From: Kutzneria buriramensis
GTDB taxonomy: Bacteria > Actinomycetota > Actinomycetes > Mycobacteriales > Pseudonocardiaceae
DNA: 64,000 nucleotides
Reading direction: 5' to 3'
Assembly (NCBI RefSeq): GCF_043575855.1
Contig: NZ_CP144375.1
Coordinates: 1,178,001 to 1,242,000 of the forward strand
Every line of letters starts with the position of its first letter. Position 1 is the first letter of the stretch. Below the pieces are notes generated by a model that was not told the DNA's origin, did not search any database, and saw only the letters and a list, made by a program, of their open reading frames with translations. Shown in pieces: positions 48,240 through 56,810 of this stretch. A program made the translations under genes and the position numbers.

Positions 48240-49305
48240 CCGGCACCCGCAGCACGAGCCGGAACCCGCCGTCGGCCGTCGGCCCGGCGGTCACGGTGCC
48301 ACCGAGCAGCGCGGCGCGTTCCTGGAGGCCGACGAGCCCGTGCCGCGCGGACGGCAGGGCCAGCACGGGTCGTGACGGCGCGGTGTTGGTCACGGTCACC
48401 ACCACATCGCCGTCCGAACGCTCGAACTCGACCGTCGCGACGCCGCCGGGGGCGTGCTTGCGGACGTTGGTCAACGCCTCCTGGATCGTGCGATAAATGG
48501 TCCGCTGCGCCGGCGCGTCCATCCCCGCCGGGACCTCCCCCGCCAGCCGCGCCTCGATGCCGCTGCCCGATACCAAACGGTCGAGGTCGGACAGCGTCGG
48601 CTGCGGCGTCAGCTCGGTCGCGGCGCTTCCATTGGCCCGCAAGAGGTTCACCATGTGCCGGAGCTCATCCAAGGTGTTCACGGACAGCCGGCGGATGTTC
48701 TCCGCGGCGTCCCGCGCGCCCGGATCGACGGTGCTGACCTGAAGCGCCCCGGCCTGCACCGCGATCAACGAAACCTGGTGCGACACGACGTCGTGCATCT
48801 CGCGGGCGAGCTGGTTGCGTTCCTTGGCCAGCACGGCCTGGGCGTCCAGCTCCCGCTCATGCTCCCGCGCCTGCCGGACATCCTCCAGCCGCAGCGCCAG
48901 TTCGCGCTGACTGCGCACGAACTGCCCAAGGAACAGCGGCGCCGCGGCGGTCATCGTCGCGTAGATCACCCCGAGCACCGCATCGGACGTCACCAGGTCG
49001 AAATCCAATCCGGGGAACAGGTAAGCGGTCGCCGCCAGCAGCCCGCACGCCACCAGCAGCGGCCGGTTCACGTACCGAATCGCCACCGCGTACAGTGCGA
49101 TCAGCGTCGCGACGACGGACCCCGACACCACCAGGGCCGGCAGGGTCAGCAGGAACACCGGCACCGGCCAGCGCCGCCGCACGACCAGCACCACCACGGC
49201 CACCACCGCGTACAGGATCGTGTCCCAGTCGGTGGTCGCGTTCAACCAGGCGTCGACGGCCGCGACCGCCAGCAGCCCGGCCTCCGCCAGGTGCCGAAGC
49301 CTCAC
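48232..49305 (-). CDS. NarL-type sensor histidine kinase
   Basis: 357 aa from GTG 49305, overlapping the response regulator stop by 4 bp. Five to six N-terminal membrane helices (about 1-140) have no large extracellular loop; a coiled coil follows, then HisKA_3 with the phospho-acceptor H in LAREMHDVVSHQVSLI, and HATPase_c with N box EALTNVRKHA and HGLVGLQER. It senses an unknown membrane or envelope signal and phosphorylates the neighbouring regulator. It resembles Liar/DesK-like kinases. Confidence 0.93.
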   Translation of the reverse strand: MRLRHLAEAGLLAVAAVDAWLNATTDWDTILYAVVAVVVLVVRRRWPVPVFLLTLPALVVSGSVVATLIALYAVAIRYVNRPLLVACGLLAATAYLFPGLDFDLVTSDAVLGVIYATMTAAAPLFLGQFVRSQRELALRLEDVRQAREHERELDAQAVLAKERNQLAREMHDVVSHQVSLIAVQAGALQVSTVDPGARDAAENIRRLSVNTLDELRHMVNLLRANGSAATELTPQPTLSDLDRLVSGSGIEARLAGEVPAGMDAPAQRTIYRTIQEALTNVRKHAPGGVATVEFERSDGDVVVTVTNTAPSRPVLALPSARHGLVGLQERAALLGGTVTAGPTADGGFRLVLRVPVS

Positions 49306-49940
49306 GGGATCAGCCCGGCCCGCTGCGCCACCAGCGCGGCCTGCACCCGGCTGCCCACGCCCAGCTTCGTCAGGATCGCGCTCACGTGATCCTTCACCGT
49401 GCCGACGCTGACGTGGATCCGCGTCCCGATGTCCGAATTGGACAGTCCGTCGGCGATCAGCACCAGCACCGCCCGCTCCCGCTCGGTCAGCTTGTCCACC
49501 TGCGCCGCGGCCTCCACGCCGCCGCCGGACAGGTAGCCGTCGACGACGGTGCGGGTGACCTTGGGCGACAGCACGACCCCGCCGGCGGCCAGCGTCCGCA
49601 CGACCTGGGCCAGCTGGTCGGGGCCGGTGTCCTTGAGGATGAACCCGGCCGCGCCGGAGCGCAGCGCGGCGGCGATGTACTCGTCTGAGTCGAACGTCGT
49701 GAGCATCGCCACCACGGGCGGGTTGCGCAGGCCCCGCACCTCCCGCAGCACGGTGAGGCCGTCCACGTCCGGCATCCGGATGTCGAGCAGCACGACGTCG
49801 GGCCCGTGCAGGCCGATCTCCCGCACCGCCTGCCCGCCGGTCGCGGTGGCGACCACCTCGATGTCGCCGGCGGCCTGCAGGATGAGCCGGAATCCCGACC
49901 GCACCAGCTCCTCGTCGTCCACGACGACCACCCGAATCAT
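49302..49940 (-). CDS. NarL/LuxR-type response regulator
   Basis: 212 aa from ATG 49940; an upstream extension lacks family support. The receiver domain has VVVDDEE, phospho-acceptor D in VVLLDIRMPD, and the Lys in FILKDTG. The C-terminal LuxR helix-turn-helix has LTERERAVLVLIADGLSNSDIG. It forms an operon with the kinase at 48232. Targets are unknown; the divergent esterase gene at 50081 is one candidate. Confidence 0.94.
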   Translation of the reverse strand: MIRVVVVDDEELVRSGFRLILQAAGDIEVVATATGGQAVREIGLHGPDVVLLDIRMPDVDGLTVLREVRGLRNPPVVAMLTTFDSDEYIAAALRSGAAGFILKDTGPDQLAQVVRTLAAGGVVLSPKVTRTVVDGYLSGGGVEAAAQVDKLTERERAVLVLIADGLSNSDIGTRIHVSVGTVKDHVSAILTKLGVGSRVQAALVAQRAGLIP

Positions 49941-50080
49941 GTGTCCAGTGTGGCCCGAGCCGGCCGGCGCCGACATCCGACCCACCCCCGCCGACCGGCT
50001 GCCGCGGTCCAGCCGGTCGGCTGGCCACGGGGGCCGGTCCGCCGATGCCGGCCGCCCCGCGCCTCCGGAGCATGGACGGT

Positions 50081-51214
50081 ATGGACAGCCCGACCGTCCC
50101 GGACGAGGTGGCGGACCACGCCCGGGCGACCGGCCCGCTGGAATCCCCCTGGATCTGGATCATCCTCACCGCACTGGCCCTGACCGCGCTCGTGCTCACG
50201 ATCGTGTTCCGCCGCCGCAAGGCGCGCCGCCGGATCGGCATCGCCCTCACCCTGTGCCTGGCGCTGCTGGCCGGCGTCACCGGCCTCAACTCCTACGTCG
50301 GCTACGTCCGCACCCGGCACGACTTCGCCCTGCTGCTGCAACGCGGCGGCTGGCCGTTCGACTCCCTCGGCAGGTCCATCGACGGCGGCCAGGTCGACCC
50401 GCAGCGGGTGGCCATCGACACCGCCCCCAGCGACCCGAACGCGCCGACCGTCGACCGGTTCGACCTGCCCGATCCGGGCAACGGCGTGCCCGCCGGGCGG
50501 ACCTTCGTGCTGTTACCCCCGGGGTACGCCCACGAGACGCGCCGCTATCCCGTGGTGTACCTCGTGCACGGCTACCCCTACGGCGGTCCCGAGGACTGGC
50601 TGGCCGCCGGCGACGCGGCCGGCACCCTGCGCCTGCTCAACCAGTACAAGAGCGTCGGGCCGATGATCGTGGTGAGCGTCGATCTCACCGCCGGCAACCC
50701 CGGCAAGTCCTGGGACGGCCTCGACATCCCGAACGGCCCGCGGTTGGAGACGTATCTCGCGCACACGGTGGTCACCGCCGTCGATCACCGCTACCGCACC
50801 GTCTCCGACCGCGGTCACCGCGCCCTGGGCGGCATGTCCGGCGGAGCCTTCGCGGCGCTGAACATCGGCCTGCACCATCTCGACGCGTTCGGCGCGCTGC
50901 TGATCACGTTGCCGTACGACACCTTGGACGGCAACGAACCCCTGCTCGGCGGCGACCGGAAGCTGGTGTCCGCCAACACTCCCCGGAACTACATCCCCAC
51001 AATGCCGTTCCCCCAACCGGTTTCGGTGATGCTCACCGCCGGTTCCGGCGCACCCACCGACTGCGCGTCGGCCGACCGGGTGGCCGCCGCGCTGCGGGCC
51101 CGTGGCCAGCGTGTGGTCGTCCGCGTCGAGCACGGTTTCAACCACACCTGGCACACCGCCCGCGCGACGCTGCCCTACCTGCTCGCCTTCGCCGATGGCG
51201 TGTTCGGCCGCTGA
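50081..51214 (+). CDS. Membrane-anchored putative esterase (antigen-85/esterase D-like fold)
   Basis: 377 aa from ATG 50081, since GGAG lies 10 bp upstream; ATG 50072 lies too close to it. There are two N-terminal membrane helices (about 22-42 and 54-72) and then an exported catalytic domain with PPGYAHETRRYPVVYLVHGYPYGG, nucleophile GGMSGGAFA and catalytic His in HGFNHTWH. It probably hydrolyses or transfers acyl groups at the cell surface. Codon 145 is the rare TTA (50513-50515). Divergent from the two-component operon with a 140-bp gap. Confidence 0.85.
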   Translation: MDSPTVPDEVADHARATGPLESPWIWIILTALALTALVLTIVFRRRKARRRIGIALTLCLALLAGVTGLNSYVGYVRTRHDFALLLQRGGWPFDSLGRSIDGGQVDPQRVAIDTAPSDPNAPTVDRFDLPDPGNGVPAGRTFVLLPPGYAHETRRYPVVYLVHGYPYGGPEDWLAAGDAAGTLRLLNQYKSVGPMIVVSVDLTAGNPGKSWDGLDIPNGPRLETYLAHTVVTAVDHRYRTVSDRGHRALGGMSGGAFAALNIGLHHLDAFGALLITLPYDTLDGNEPLLGGDRKLVSANTPRNYIPTMPFPQPVSVMLTAGSGAPTDCASADRVAAALRARGQRVVVRVEHGFNHTWHTARATLPYLLAFADGVFGR

Positions 51215-51215
51215 C

Positions 51216-51677
51216 TCAGTGCGCGGCGCCGGCGGGCTGCCGGATCGTGACGTTGAGACGGTTGAAGAAGTTCGTGAGCGCGGTCATCAGGATGACCGCG
51301 GCCAGGGCCTTCTCGTCGAAGTGCTTCGCGGCGTTCTCCCACACCTCGTCCGACACCGCGTCCGGGTTGTCGGCCATCCGGGTCGCCTCCTCGGCCAGCG
51401 CCAGCGCCGCGCGCTCGGCGTCGGTGAAGATGTCGGTCTCCCGCCACGCCGCCACCCGCAGCAGCCGGCCGATGGCCGCGCTGTCGCCGGACTTCTCGGC
51501 GGCGGTCACGCCCGAGTCGACGCAGTAGCCGCAGCCGTTGATCTGGCTGATCCGCAGGTGCACCAGCTCCAGCGTGGACTGCGGCACACCGCCCTGGTGC
51601 ATCGCCTTGAACATGTCCTGCACCGCCGGCTGGACGCCGGGCAGCAGTCGGGCCGGGTTGGTCATGCGAGCCGTCAT
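51216..51677 (-). CDS. AhpD-like/carboxymuconolactone decarboxylase-family protein
   Basis: 153 aa from ATG 51677 with AGGGAG 7 bp upstream. It has the redox motif INGCGYCVDSG (CxxC) and a downstream helical domain with WRETDIFTDAERAALALAEEAT, as in alkylhydroperoxidase D-like proteins. It likely has peroxidase or thiol-disulfide activity in the cytosol. It ends 1 bp after the convergent esterase stop. Confidence 0.9.
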   Translation of the reverse strand: MTARMTNPARLLPGVQPAVQDMFKAMHQGGVPQSTLELVHLRISQINGCGYCVDSGVTAAEKSGDSAAIGRLLRVAAWRETDIFTDAERAALALAEEATRMADNPDAVSDEVWENAAKHFDEKALAAVILMTALTNFFNRLNVTIRQPAGAAH

Positions 51678-51805
51678 GATGTCGCTCCCTCAAAGGCTTT
51701 TCGATCTGACACCTCCTTGACGAGCGGGCCGCCGAGAACATGACAGGACGTTGACGTGACGGCCGTCACATGCAACCCGCCGGTCCGGTTCGGCGTAGGG
51801 ACAGC

Positions 51806-53302
51806 ATGGGGAATCGTGTTGCCGTCGTGGTCGGCAAGACCGTGGCGGCCGTCGCCTCGGTCGCGGTGCTGGCGAGCGTGGGCGTGGCGTGGGGCACCTA
51901 CCGGCAGCTCCAGGGCCTGGGATCGTCCTCGGCGCTCGGCGCGGACTCGCCGAAGTCCAAGGACGGCGCGCAGAACATCCTGGTCATGGGGCTGACCACC
52001 CGGCTGGACCGGGACGGCAACCCGCTGCCTCAGGCAGTCCAGGACGCGCTGCACGCCGGGGACGGCACCCGCGGCGGCTACAACACCAACACGATGATCG
52101 TCATCCACGTGCCCAACGACGGCAGCCGGGCGATGGCGGTGTCGGTGCCGCGCGACGACGAGGTGACCTTCGTCGACGACCCGCTGGGCCAGCACACCGG
52201 CAAGCTCAAGGAGGCGTACGGGCTGGCCAAGGAGCAGAAGCAGGAGGAGCTCTACGCCCAGGGCGAGCGGAATCAGTCCACTTTGGAGCAGCAGAGCCGG
52301 GAGGCCGGCCGCAAGTCCACCATCCTCAACGTGTCGCACCTGCTGGACATCACGATCGACCACTTCGCGGAGGTCAGCCTGGCCGGCTTCTACGACCTGG
52401 CCACGCAGCTCGACGGCATCGACGTCTGCCTCAACCACGCCACCTCCGACACCAACGCCGGCGCGAACTTCCGGGCCGGACCGCAGCATCTCGACGGCGC
52501 ACAGGCGCTGGCGTTCGTGCGGCAGCGGGACAATCTGCCCAACAACGACCTGGACCGTACCCACCGGCAGCAGGCCTTCCTGGCCGCCGTCACGACCAAG
52601 CTCAAGACCAAGGGCGTGTTCGGCAGCCTGGGCCAGATGCAGGACCTGATCACCGTCGCGTCCAAGGACGTCGTCATCGACAAGGACTGGGACCTGCTGG
52701 CCTTCGCGCAGCAGGCGTCCGCGCTGACCTCGGGCAACATCGAGTTCCACACGCTGCCGATCAAGAGCTACAGCCAGGACTCCGACGGCTCGGACATCAA
52801 CGTCATCGACGTGCCCTACGTGCAGGCCGTCGTGCACACCCTGTTCAACCCGCCGGCCGCGACCTCCAGCGCGCCCGCCCCGACGACCACCAGGCCCGCG
52901 CCGCCGCCCGTCAAGGGCCAGGGGTCCACTGTGGACATTCGCAACGCCGGTGCGCCGGACGGCACCGCGAAGAGGCTGTCCGACGCGCTGGGGGCCGTCG
53001 GCTTCACGCCCGGCGAGAAGACCACCGTCGACGACCAGCCGACCACGGTGATCTACTACGGCAGCGCGGCCAAGGACGACGCCACCACGCTGGCGACCCT
53101 GCTGGGCAACGCCAAGCTCGTCGCCAGCAGCGTCGCCTCCGCCCACCACGTGGCCGTCTACCTCGGCAAGGACTTCGCGTGGCCGGCCGGCCTGGCCGGC
53201 GGCGCCGCGCCGCCGCCGTCGACGCCGACCTCGGTGGCCATCCCGACCGAAGGGCCGCAGGGCGGGGCCGTCACCGGCGGCGGCATCCCCTGCGTGGACT
53301 AG
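51806..53302 (+). CDS. LytR-CpsA-Psr (LCP) family cell-wall glycopolymer ligase with LytR_C domain
   Basis: 498 aa. One N-terminal membrane anchor (about 5-28) precedes the LCP domain (about 50-345) with NTNTMIVIHVP, SVPRDDEV and RQRDNLPNNDLDRTHRQQ, holding the Arg/Asp set that binds the polyprenyl diphosphate. A Pro/Thr linker follows and a LytR_C domain (about 385-470, VDIRNAGAPDGTAKRL). It attaches teichoic or arabinogalactan-like polymers to peptidoglycan outside the membrane. Typical for actinobacteria, unrelated to the cluster. Confidence 0.93.
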   Translation: MGNRVAVVVGKTVAAVASVAVLASVGVAWGTYRQLQGLGSSSALGADSPKSKDGAQNILVMGLTTRLDRDGNPLPQAVQDALHAGDGTRGGYNTNTMIVIHVPNDGSRAMAVSVPRDDEVTFVDDPLGQHTGKLKEAYGLAKEQKQEELYAQGERNQSTLEQQSREAGRKSTILNVSHLLDITIDHFAEVSLAGFYDLATQLDGIDVCLNHATSDTNAGANFRAGPQHLDGAQALAFVRQRDNLPNNDLDRTHRQQAFLAAVTTKLKTKGVFGSLGQMQDLITVASKDVVIDKDWDLLAFAQQASALTSGNIEFHTLPIKSYSQDSDGSDINVIDVPYVQAVVHTLFNPPAATSSAPAPTTTRPAPPPVKGQGSTVDIRNAGAPDGTAKRLSDALGAVGFTPGEKTTVDDQPTTVIYYGSAAKDDATTLATLLGNAKLVASSVASAHHVAVYLGKDFAWPAGLAGGAAPPPSTPTSVAIPTEGPQGGAVTGGGIPCVD

Positions 53303-53360
53303 GGGATGTCCCGTGAATCACGACCGCGATAGCCGCGCCGCCGCGGCCCCTGACGACACA

Positions 53361-53401
53361 GCGAAAACGTGCAAATACGCCCGGTATGAGGCCGTTTTCG
53401 C
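53361..53401. repeat. 9-bp inverted repeat with AT-rich interior
   Basis: Perfect arms GCGAAAACG (53361-53369) and CGTTTTCGC (53393-53401) with 23 bp between, in the 226-bp gap (53303-53528) after the LCP gene. It may be an operator for the gene at 53529 or a weak terminator without a U tract. Nothing else is seen in the gap. Confidence 0.5.
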
Positions 53402-53528
53402 AGCGCCGCCAGGGAACCACCTCGATCCCGACTCTCATCGACCACGATCCACGGGACACCCCCCAGGGCCGTCACGTATCAGACGCCGCCGCGACACCTC
53501 CTAGGGCAAAACGGACCAGGAGGACGGA

Positions 53529-54287
53529 ATGGCGGCCGAGCAGTCCCAGAGTTGGCGGTTGACCGACGACGAGCGCCGGAAGGCGGTCAGCTCCGCCGCG
53601 TCGTTCGTGGCGTCGCTGATCGGCCCTGGAGCGGAGTTCCTCGTCTGGGGCTTCGAGTACTTCTACAACCGGCGTGACCTGATCTTCAACGGCAGCGGTG
53701 CGCCCGCGCAGGCCTTCACCGCCCAAGCGACGCCGGTGCGGCTGTCCGCCCTGGCCAGCAACACCTCCGGCGGCCGGTTGTCGATCAACACCCCACTGAC
53801 CGCCGCCGCGCAGCGGGCCGGTCTGCGCACCGGCGACCCGGTCAGCGTGGTGCTGTCCGGCCACCAGTTCACGCAGAGCCGCAGCGGCTTGGTCGTGCCG
53901 ACCCGGATCGGCGACCGGGTGCAGGTGTCGGTGCCGAACGGGACGTACTCGGCGGCGGCGTTCGGCAGCGGCCGGCAGGCCCTGTTCACCGCCAAGGACC
54001 CGTTCCAGACCGTCGCCGGCGGCAATGTGCTGCTGACCGGTCGCGGTGGGCTCGACCTCTCGCTGACCACCCGGACCCCCGTGCCTGCCAAGCTCACGTG
54101 GACATGCAGCCACTGCGGCCAGACCGCCACCGGCAATGCCTTCGCGCACTCGCTGATCTGCCCGGCGCGGCCGACCTCCTGCAACTGCGACCTGTGCCGG
54201 AGACGTCGGGCGCTCCCGCACCGACAGCCGAACCCACCGCCACCCGGGCTCTGGCAGCGCTTCCTCGACTTCCTCGACGACCTGTGA
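53529..54287 (+). CDS. Hypothetical protein with C-terminal cysteine cluster
   Basis: 252 aa with AGGAGG 5 bp before ATG 53529. The N-terminal half has a helix (about 15-45) with GPGAEFLVWGFEYFYN; the middle (about 65-180) is beta-rich with Ser/Gly/Thr, and the C-terminus has CSHCG, then SLIC, then SCNCDLCRRRR, a likely zinc ribbon. No family is recognised. It ends 3 bp before the convergent NmrA gene. Function unknown. Confidence 0.75.
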   Translation: MAAEQSQSWRLTDDERRKAVSSAASFVASLIGPGAEFLVWGFEYFYNRRDLIFNGSGAPAQAFTAQATPVRLSALASNTSGGRLSINTPLTAAAQRAGLRTGDPVSVVLSGHQFTQSRSGLVVPTRIGDRVQVSVPNGTYSAAAFGSGRQALFTAKDPFQTVAGGNVLLTGRGGLDLSLTTRTPVPAKLTWTCSHCGQTATGNAFAHSLICPARPTSCNCDLCRRRRALPHRQPNPPPPGLWQRFLDFLDDL

Positions 54288-54290
54288 CCG

Positions 54291-55097
54291 TCAGCCGAAG
54301 ACGTCCCGGTGCCGGCGGATGAACTCCGCCAGCCCGGTGGCGTCCCGGCCGGTGAGCTCCTTGACCGTGTTCGTCACGGTCTCCGCGCCGCCGTGCCGGT
54401 AGGCCCGGGCCACCTCGATCAGGGCCTCGACGTAGAACTCGGGCATGCCCCGGCCCAGCATCACCGCCCGCGCCTGCTCGTCGTCCCAGCCCTCGTACCG
54501 CACCGGCCGGCCGAGAACTTCCGTGAACACGGCGGCGGCCTCCTCGTACGTCAGCGCCTCCGGGCCGGTGATGTCGTAGACGCGCCCGTCGTGGCCGTCG
54601 GTGGTGAGCACGTGCGCGGCGACCTCGGCGATGTCGTTGGCGTCGACGAAACTGACCGGCGCCGTGATCAGCGGCGTGCCGAACCGGCCCTCCGCGCGGA
54701 TACCCGGCTGGCGCAGGAAGTTCTGGAGGTAGAAGTTCGGCCGCAGCACCGTCCAGCGCAGCCCGTCCAGCGCCTCCTCGACCGGGCGGTGCGAGCGGGC
54801 GATCGGCGAGAGCCCCTCGTCCGCGCGCCAGACCGAGAGTTTCACGATCCGCGCCCCGGCCTCCCGGGCGGCCCGCACCATGTTCAACTCGTGCTGCGTC
54901 TGATCCGGTCCCGTTGCGGCCAGCAGGAAGACGGTGTCGACGCCGTCCAGCACCAGCGTCTCGGGCTTGGCCAGATCCAGCGCGACGCCGTCCGGCCCCG
55001 GATGGCGGCTTCCGGCGAGGACCGGCACACCATCGGCACGAAGTCGTCGCACCAGCGCGGTCCCCACGTTCCCGCTGGCACCCGTGACCAGAATCAT
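54291..55097 (-). CDS. NmrA/atypical SDR NAD(P)-binding oxidoreductase
   Basis: 268 aa. It has the NAD(P) loop TGASGNVGTALVRRL and the NmrA-type pattern of an atypical SDR without a Tyr-x3-Lys pair; TVLRPNFYLQNFLRQ and FVDANDIAEVAAHVL are family hallmarks. Relatives are quinone or azo reductases or redox sensors. It is the third gene of the operon membrane protein, GntR, NmrA (56270 to 54291) and overlaps the GntR stop by 4 bp. Confidence 0.9.
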   Translation of the reverse strand: MILVTGASGNVGTALVRRLRADGVPVLAGSRHPGPDGVALDLAKPETLVLDGVDTVFLLAATGPDQTQHELNMVRAAREAGARIVKLSVWRADEGLSPIARSHRPVEEALDGLRWTVLRPNFYLQNFLRQPGIRAEGRFGTPLITAPVSFVDANDIAEVAAHVLTTDGHDGRVYDITGPEALTYEEAAAVFTEVLGRPVRYEGWDDEQARAVMLGRGMPEFYVEALIEVARAYRHGGAETVTNTVKELTGRDATGLAEFIRRHRDVFG

Positions 55098-55477
55098 CGT
55101 TCCCCCTTGAACTGTGCCCGCACAGCGGCGACCGCCGCCTCCTCGTCATAACCTAGCGCCTGCACGGCGGTCACGTAGTTCGCCGCCGCGACCCGCAACT
55201 GCTCGGCCGCGTGATCGTGCGCGATCCGTTGCGCCACAACGGTCCCCTGCCGGCGTGCGGTCTGCAACACGCCGGCGGCCTCCAGCTCGCGATAGGCCCG
55301 CGCCACCGTGCCGGCGGCCAGGCCCAGATCCCGGGCGAGCTGCCGGATGGTCGGCAGCTTCGCCCCGACCGGCAGTTCGCCGGAGCCGATCCGCGCCGCG
55401 ATCTGGTCCCGCACCTGCCGCCACGGGGCGACGCCGCTCTCCGGCTCCACCACGATCTGGGCGGCGGGATCAGCCAT
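55094..55477 (-). CDS. GntR-family (YtrA type) transcriptional regulator
   Basis: 127 aa, the short length of the YtrA subfamily. It has the winged helix VAPWRQVRDQIAARIGSGEL and LPTIRQLARDLGLAAGTVARAYRELEAAGVL; the small C-terminal dimer helices (AAANYVTAVQALGYDEEAAVAAV) are typical. YtrA regulators repress an adjacent membrane-protein operon. A matching dyad lies upstream of the operon at 56288. It overlaps both neighbours. Confidence 0.92.
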   Translation of the reverse strand: MADPAAQIVVEPESGVAPWRQVRDQIAARIGSGELPVGAKLPTIRQLARDLGLAAGTVARAYRELEAAGVLQTARRQGTVVAQRIAHDHAAEQLRVAAANYVTAVQALGYDEEAAVAAVRAQFKGER

Positions 55478-56270
55478 TGCCGGCGGGCACCTGGCCGCGG
55501 AAACCCATCCAGAACGCCGACACGCTGACCATCACACCCCACAGCACCAGGCCGATTCCCTGCACGAACAGGGCGATCACCCCCAGGTCCGCGCTGTGCT
55601 GCCAGTCGCCGAGGATGCTCAGCGCGGCCCCGAGCACGGTCGCCGCGAACATCGTGCCGAGACCGATCGGCACCCGGGCGCTGCGCAGGCGGAGCGCCCG
55701 GTCGAGCTCCGCGTCGCTGCGGGCCGGCCGCGCCACCGCGCACCACGCCGCGGCGTAGACCGCCGCCGCGCTGGCGACGACTTCCGCCACCGCGACCCAC
55801 GCGTCCGGCAGATTCCCCTCGACGCCCACGACCGTCATGACGGCCGCCGCCGCCACGACCATCACCAGGTGCGCCGCCATCATCCAGCGCGGCAGCACGT
55901 CGCCGACGCGTCGCCGGGCCAGTGTGGCCACCCGGACCTGGCCGCGCACCGGCCGCAGCACCGCGATCGCCTCCGCCGCCAGCAGCGCGAAGAGCAGCCA
56001 GCCCACGTAGGAGAAGTACGCGCGGCCCGAGTACAGGGAGGTCAGCAGGTCCAGCGGGACCGCCAGCACGAGGAACACCACGTACAGCACGCGGCGCTCG
56101 AGCAGGTAGAGCCGCGCGAGACGGCCCTGCTCCTGGGTGGCCTGCGCCACGCCCCAGTTGCGCAGCAGCCGCGGGCCGCTGCGGGCCGTGGGCCACAGCA
56201 CCACCAGCAGCAGGGCGATGCCCACCACCAGGAAGCCGAACATCACTACCAGGTGTGCCAAGCCGATCAT
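55470..56270 (-). CDS. Polytopic membrane protein controlled by GntR
   Basis: 266 aa from ATG 56270 with AGGGA upstream. About seven hydrophobic segments. No recognised catalytic motif; DUF1648-like features are absent. It is the first gene of the operon and overlaps GntR by 8 bp. YtrA-type regulators often sit beside membrane proteins linked to envelope stress, so a similar role is plausible. Confidence 0.78.
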   Translation of the reverse strand: MIGLAHLVVMFGFLVVGIALLLVVLWPTARSGPRLLRNWGVAQATQEQGRLARLYLLERRVLYVVFLVLAVPLDLLTSLYSGRAYFSYVGWLLFALLAAEAIAVLRPVRGQVRVATLARRRVGDVLPRWMMAAHLVMVVAAAAVMTVVGVEGNLPDAWVAVAEVVASAAAVYAAAWCAVARPARSDAELDRALRLRSARVPIGLGTMFAATVLGAALSILGDWQHSADLGVIALFVQGIGLVLWGVMVSVSAFWMGFRGQVPAGNG

Positions 56271-56287
56271 GTGTCGTCCCTCGACTT

Positions 56288-56307
56288 TGTATCAAGTGGT
56301 CGACACA
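56288..56307 (-). promoter_or_regulatory. Likely GntR operator (20-bp imperfect dyad)
   Basis: The dyad reads TGTrTCrA-N4-TyGAyACA, 17 bp upstream of the membrane-protein ATG at 56270. It is the expected site for self-repression by the GntR of this operon. Confidence 0.6.
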
Positions 56308-56381
56308 ATGCTGGCACAAGCCGGCGGCGCCCGCAAATGGCGTTGACTCTCCAGTTACGTCAGTTCCTACCGTCTGCCGGC

Positions 56382-56810
56382 ATGGCACGCTCGAAGAAGC
56401 AGACGCACCAGGTCACGCTGCACCTGGAGGGCGGCAACGCCGCCATGATGGACCTCGGCAAGATGCTGGGCCAGACCGGCGTCAACCTGGTCGAGGTCAA
56501 GCGGAGCTACGACCAGGCCACCGCGGACCAGCGGGGCGACATCGTGCCGGTCGTCGTCAGCGTCGCCGACGACCGGTCGTTCGAGCTGCGCCTCAAGACG
56601 CCGCCGACGTCTCACCTGATCCGCAAGGCGTTGGGCGGCAAGGGATCCGCCCGCCCCGGCCACGTGACCGCCGGCCGGCTCAGCGCCGCCCAGCTCCGCA
56701 CCGTCGCCCAGCGCAAGCTGCCCGACCTCAACACGACCGACGTCGCGGTCGCCATGCGCATCGTCGCGGGCACCGCCCGATCCATGGGAGTCGCCGTGGA
56801 CGTCGAGTGA
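56382..56810 (+). CDS. rplK: Divergent ribosomal protein L11 paralogue
   Basis: 142 aa, full L11 length. Strong matches are GVNLVEVKRSYDQATADQRG, IVPVVVSVADDRSFELRLKTPP and, at the end, LPDLNTTDVAVAMRIVAGTARSMG. The N-terminal proline-rich loop of normal L11 (usually NPxPPVGPALGQ) is replaced by NAAMMDLGKMLGQ: all the prolines are gone and one residue is lost. That loop contacts thiopeptide antibiotics, and in the stringent response it couples to RelA. This is not the housekeeping copy: it is not beside rplA, nusG or secE. It could give thiopeptide tolerance or tune ppGpp signalling. It overlaps the next gene by 4 bp. Confidence 0.85.
   Translation: MARSKKQTHQVTLHLEGGNAAMMDLGKMLGQTGVNLVEVKRSYDQATADQRGDIVPVVVSVADDRSFELRLKTPPTSHLIRKALGGKGSARPGHVTAGRLSAAQLRTVAQRKLPDLNTTDVAVAMRIVAGTARSMGVAVDVE

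Noticed and set aside
53313..53504. 63-residue ORF in the gap after the LCP gene
   Set aside because: No Shine-Dalgarno, Arg/Pro-rich, crosses the inverted repeat at 53361.
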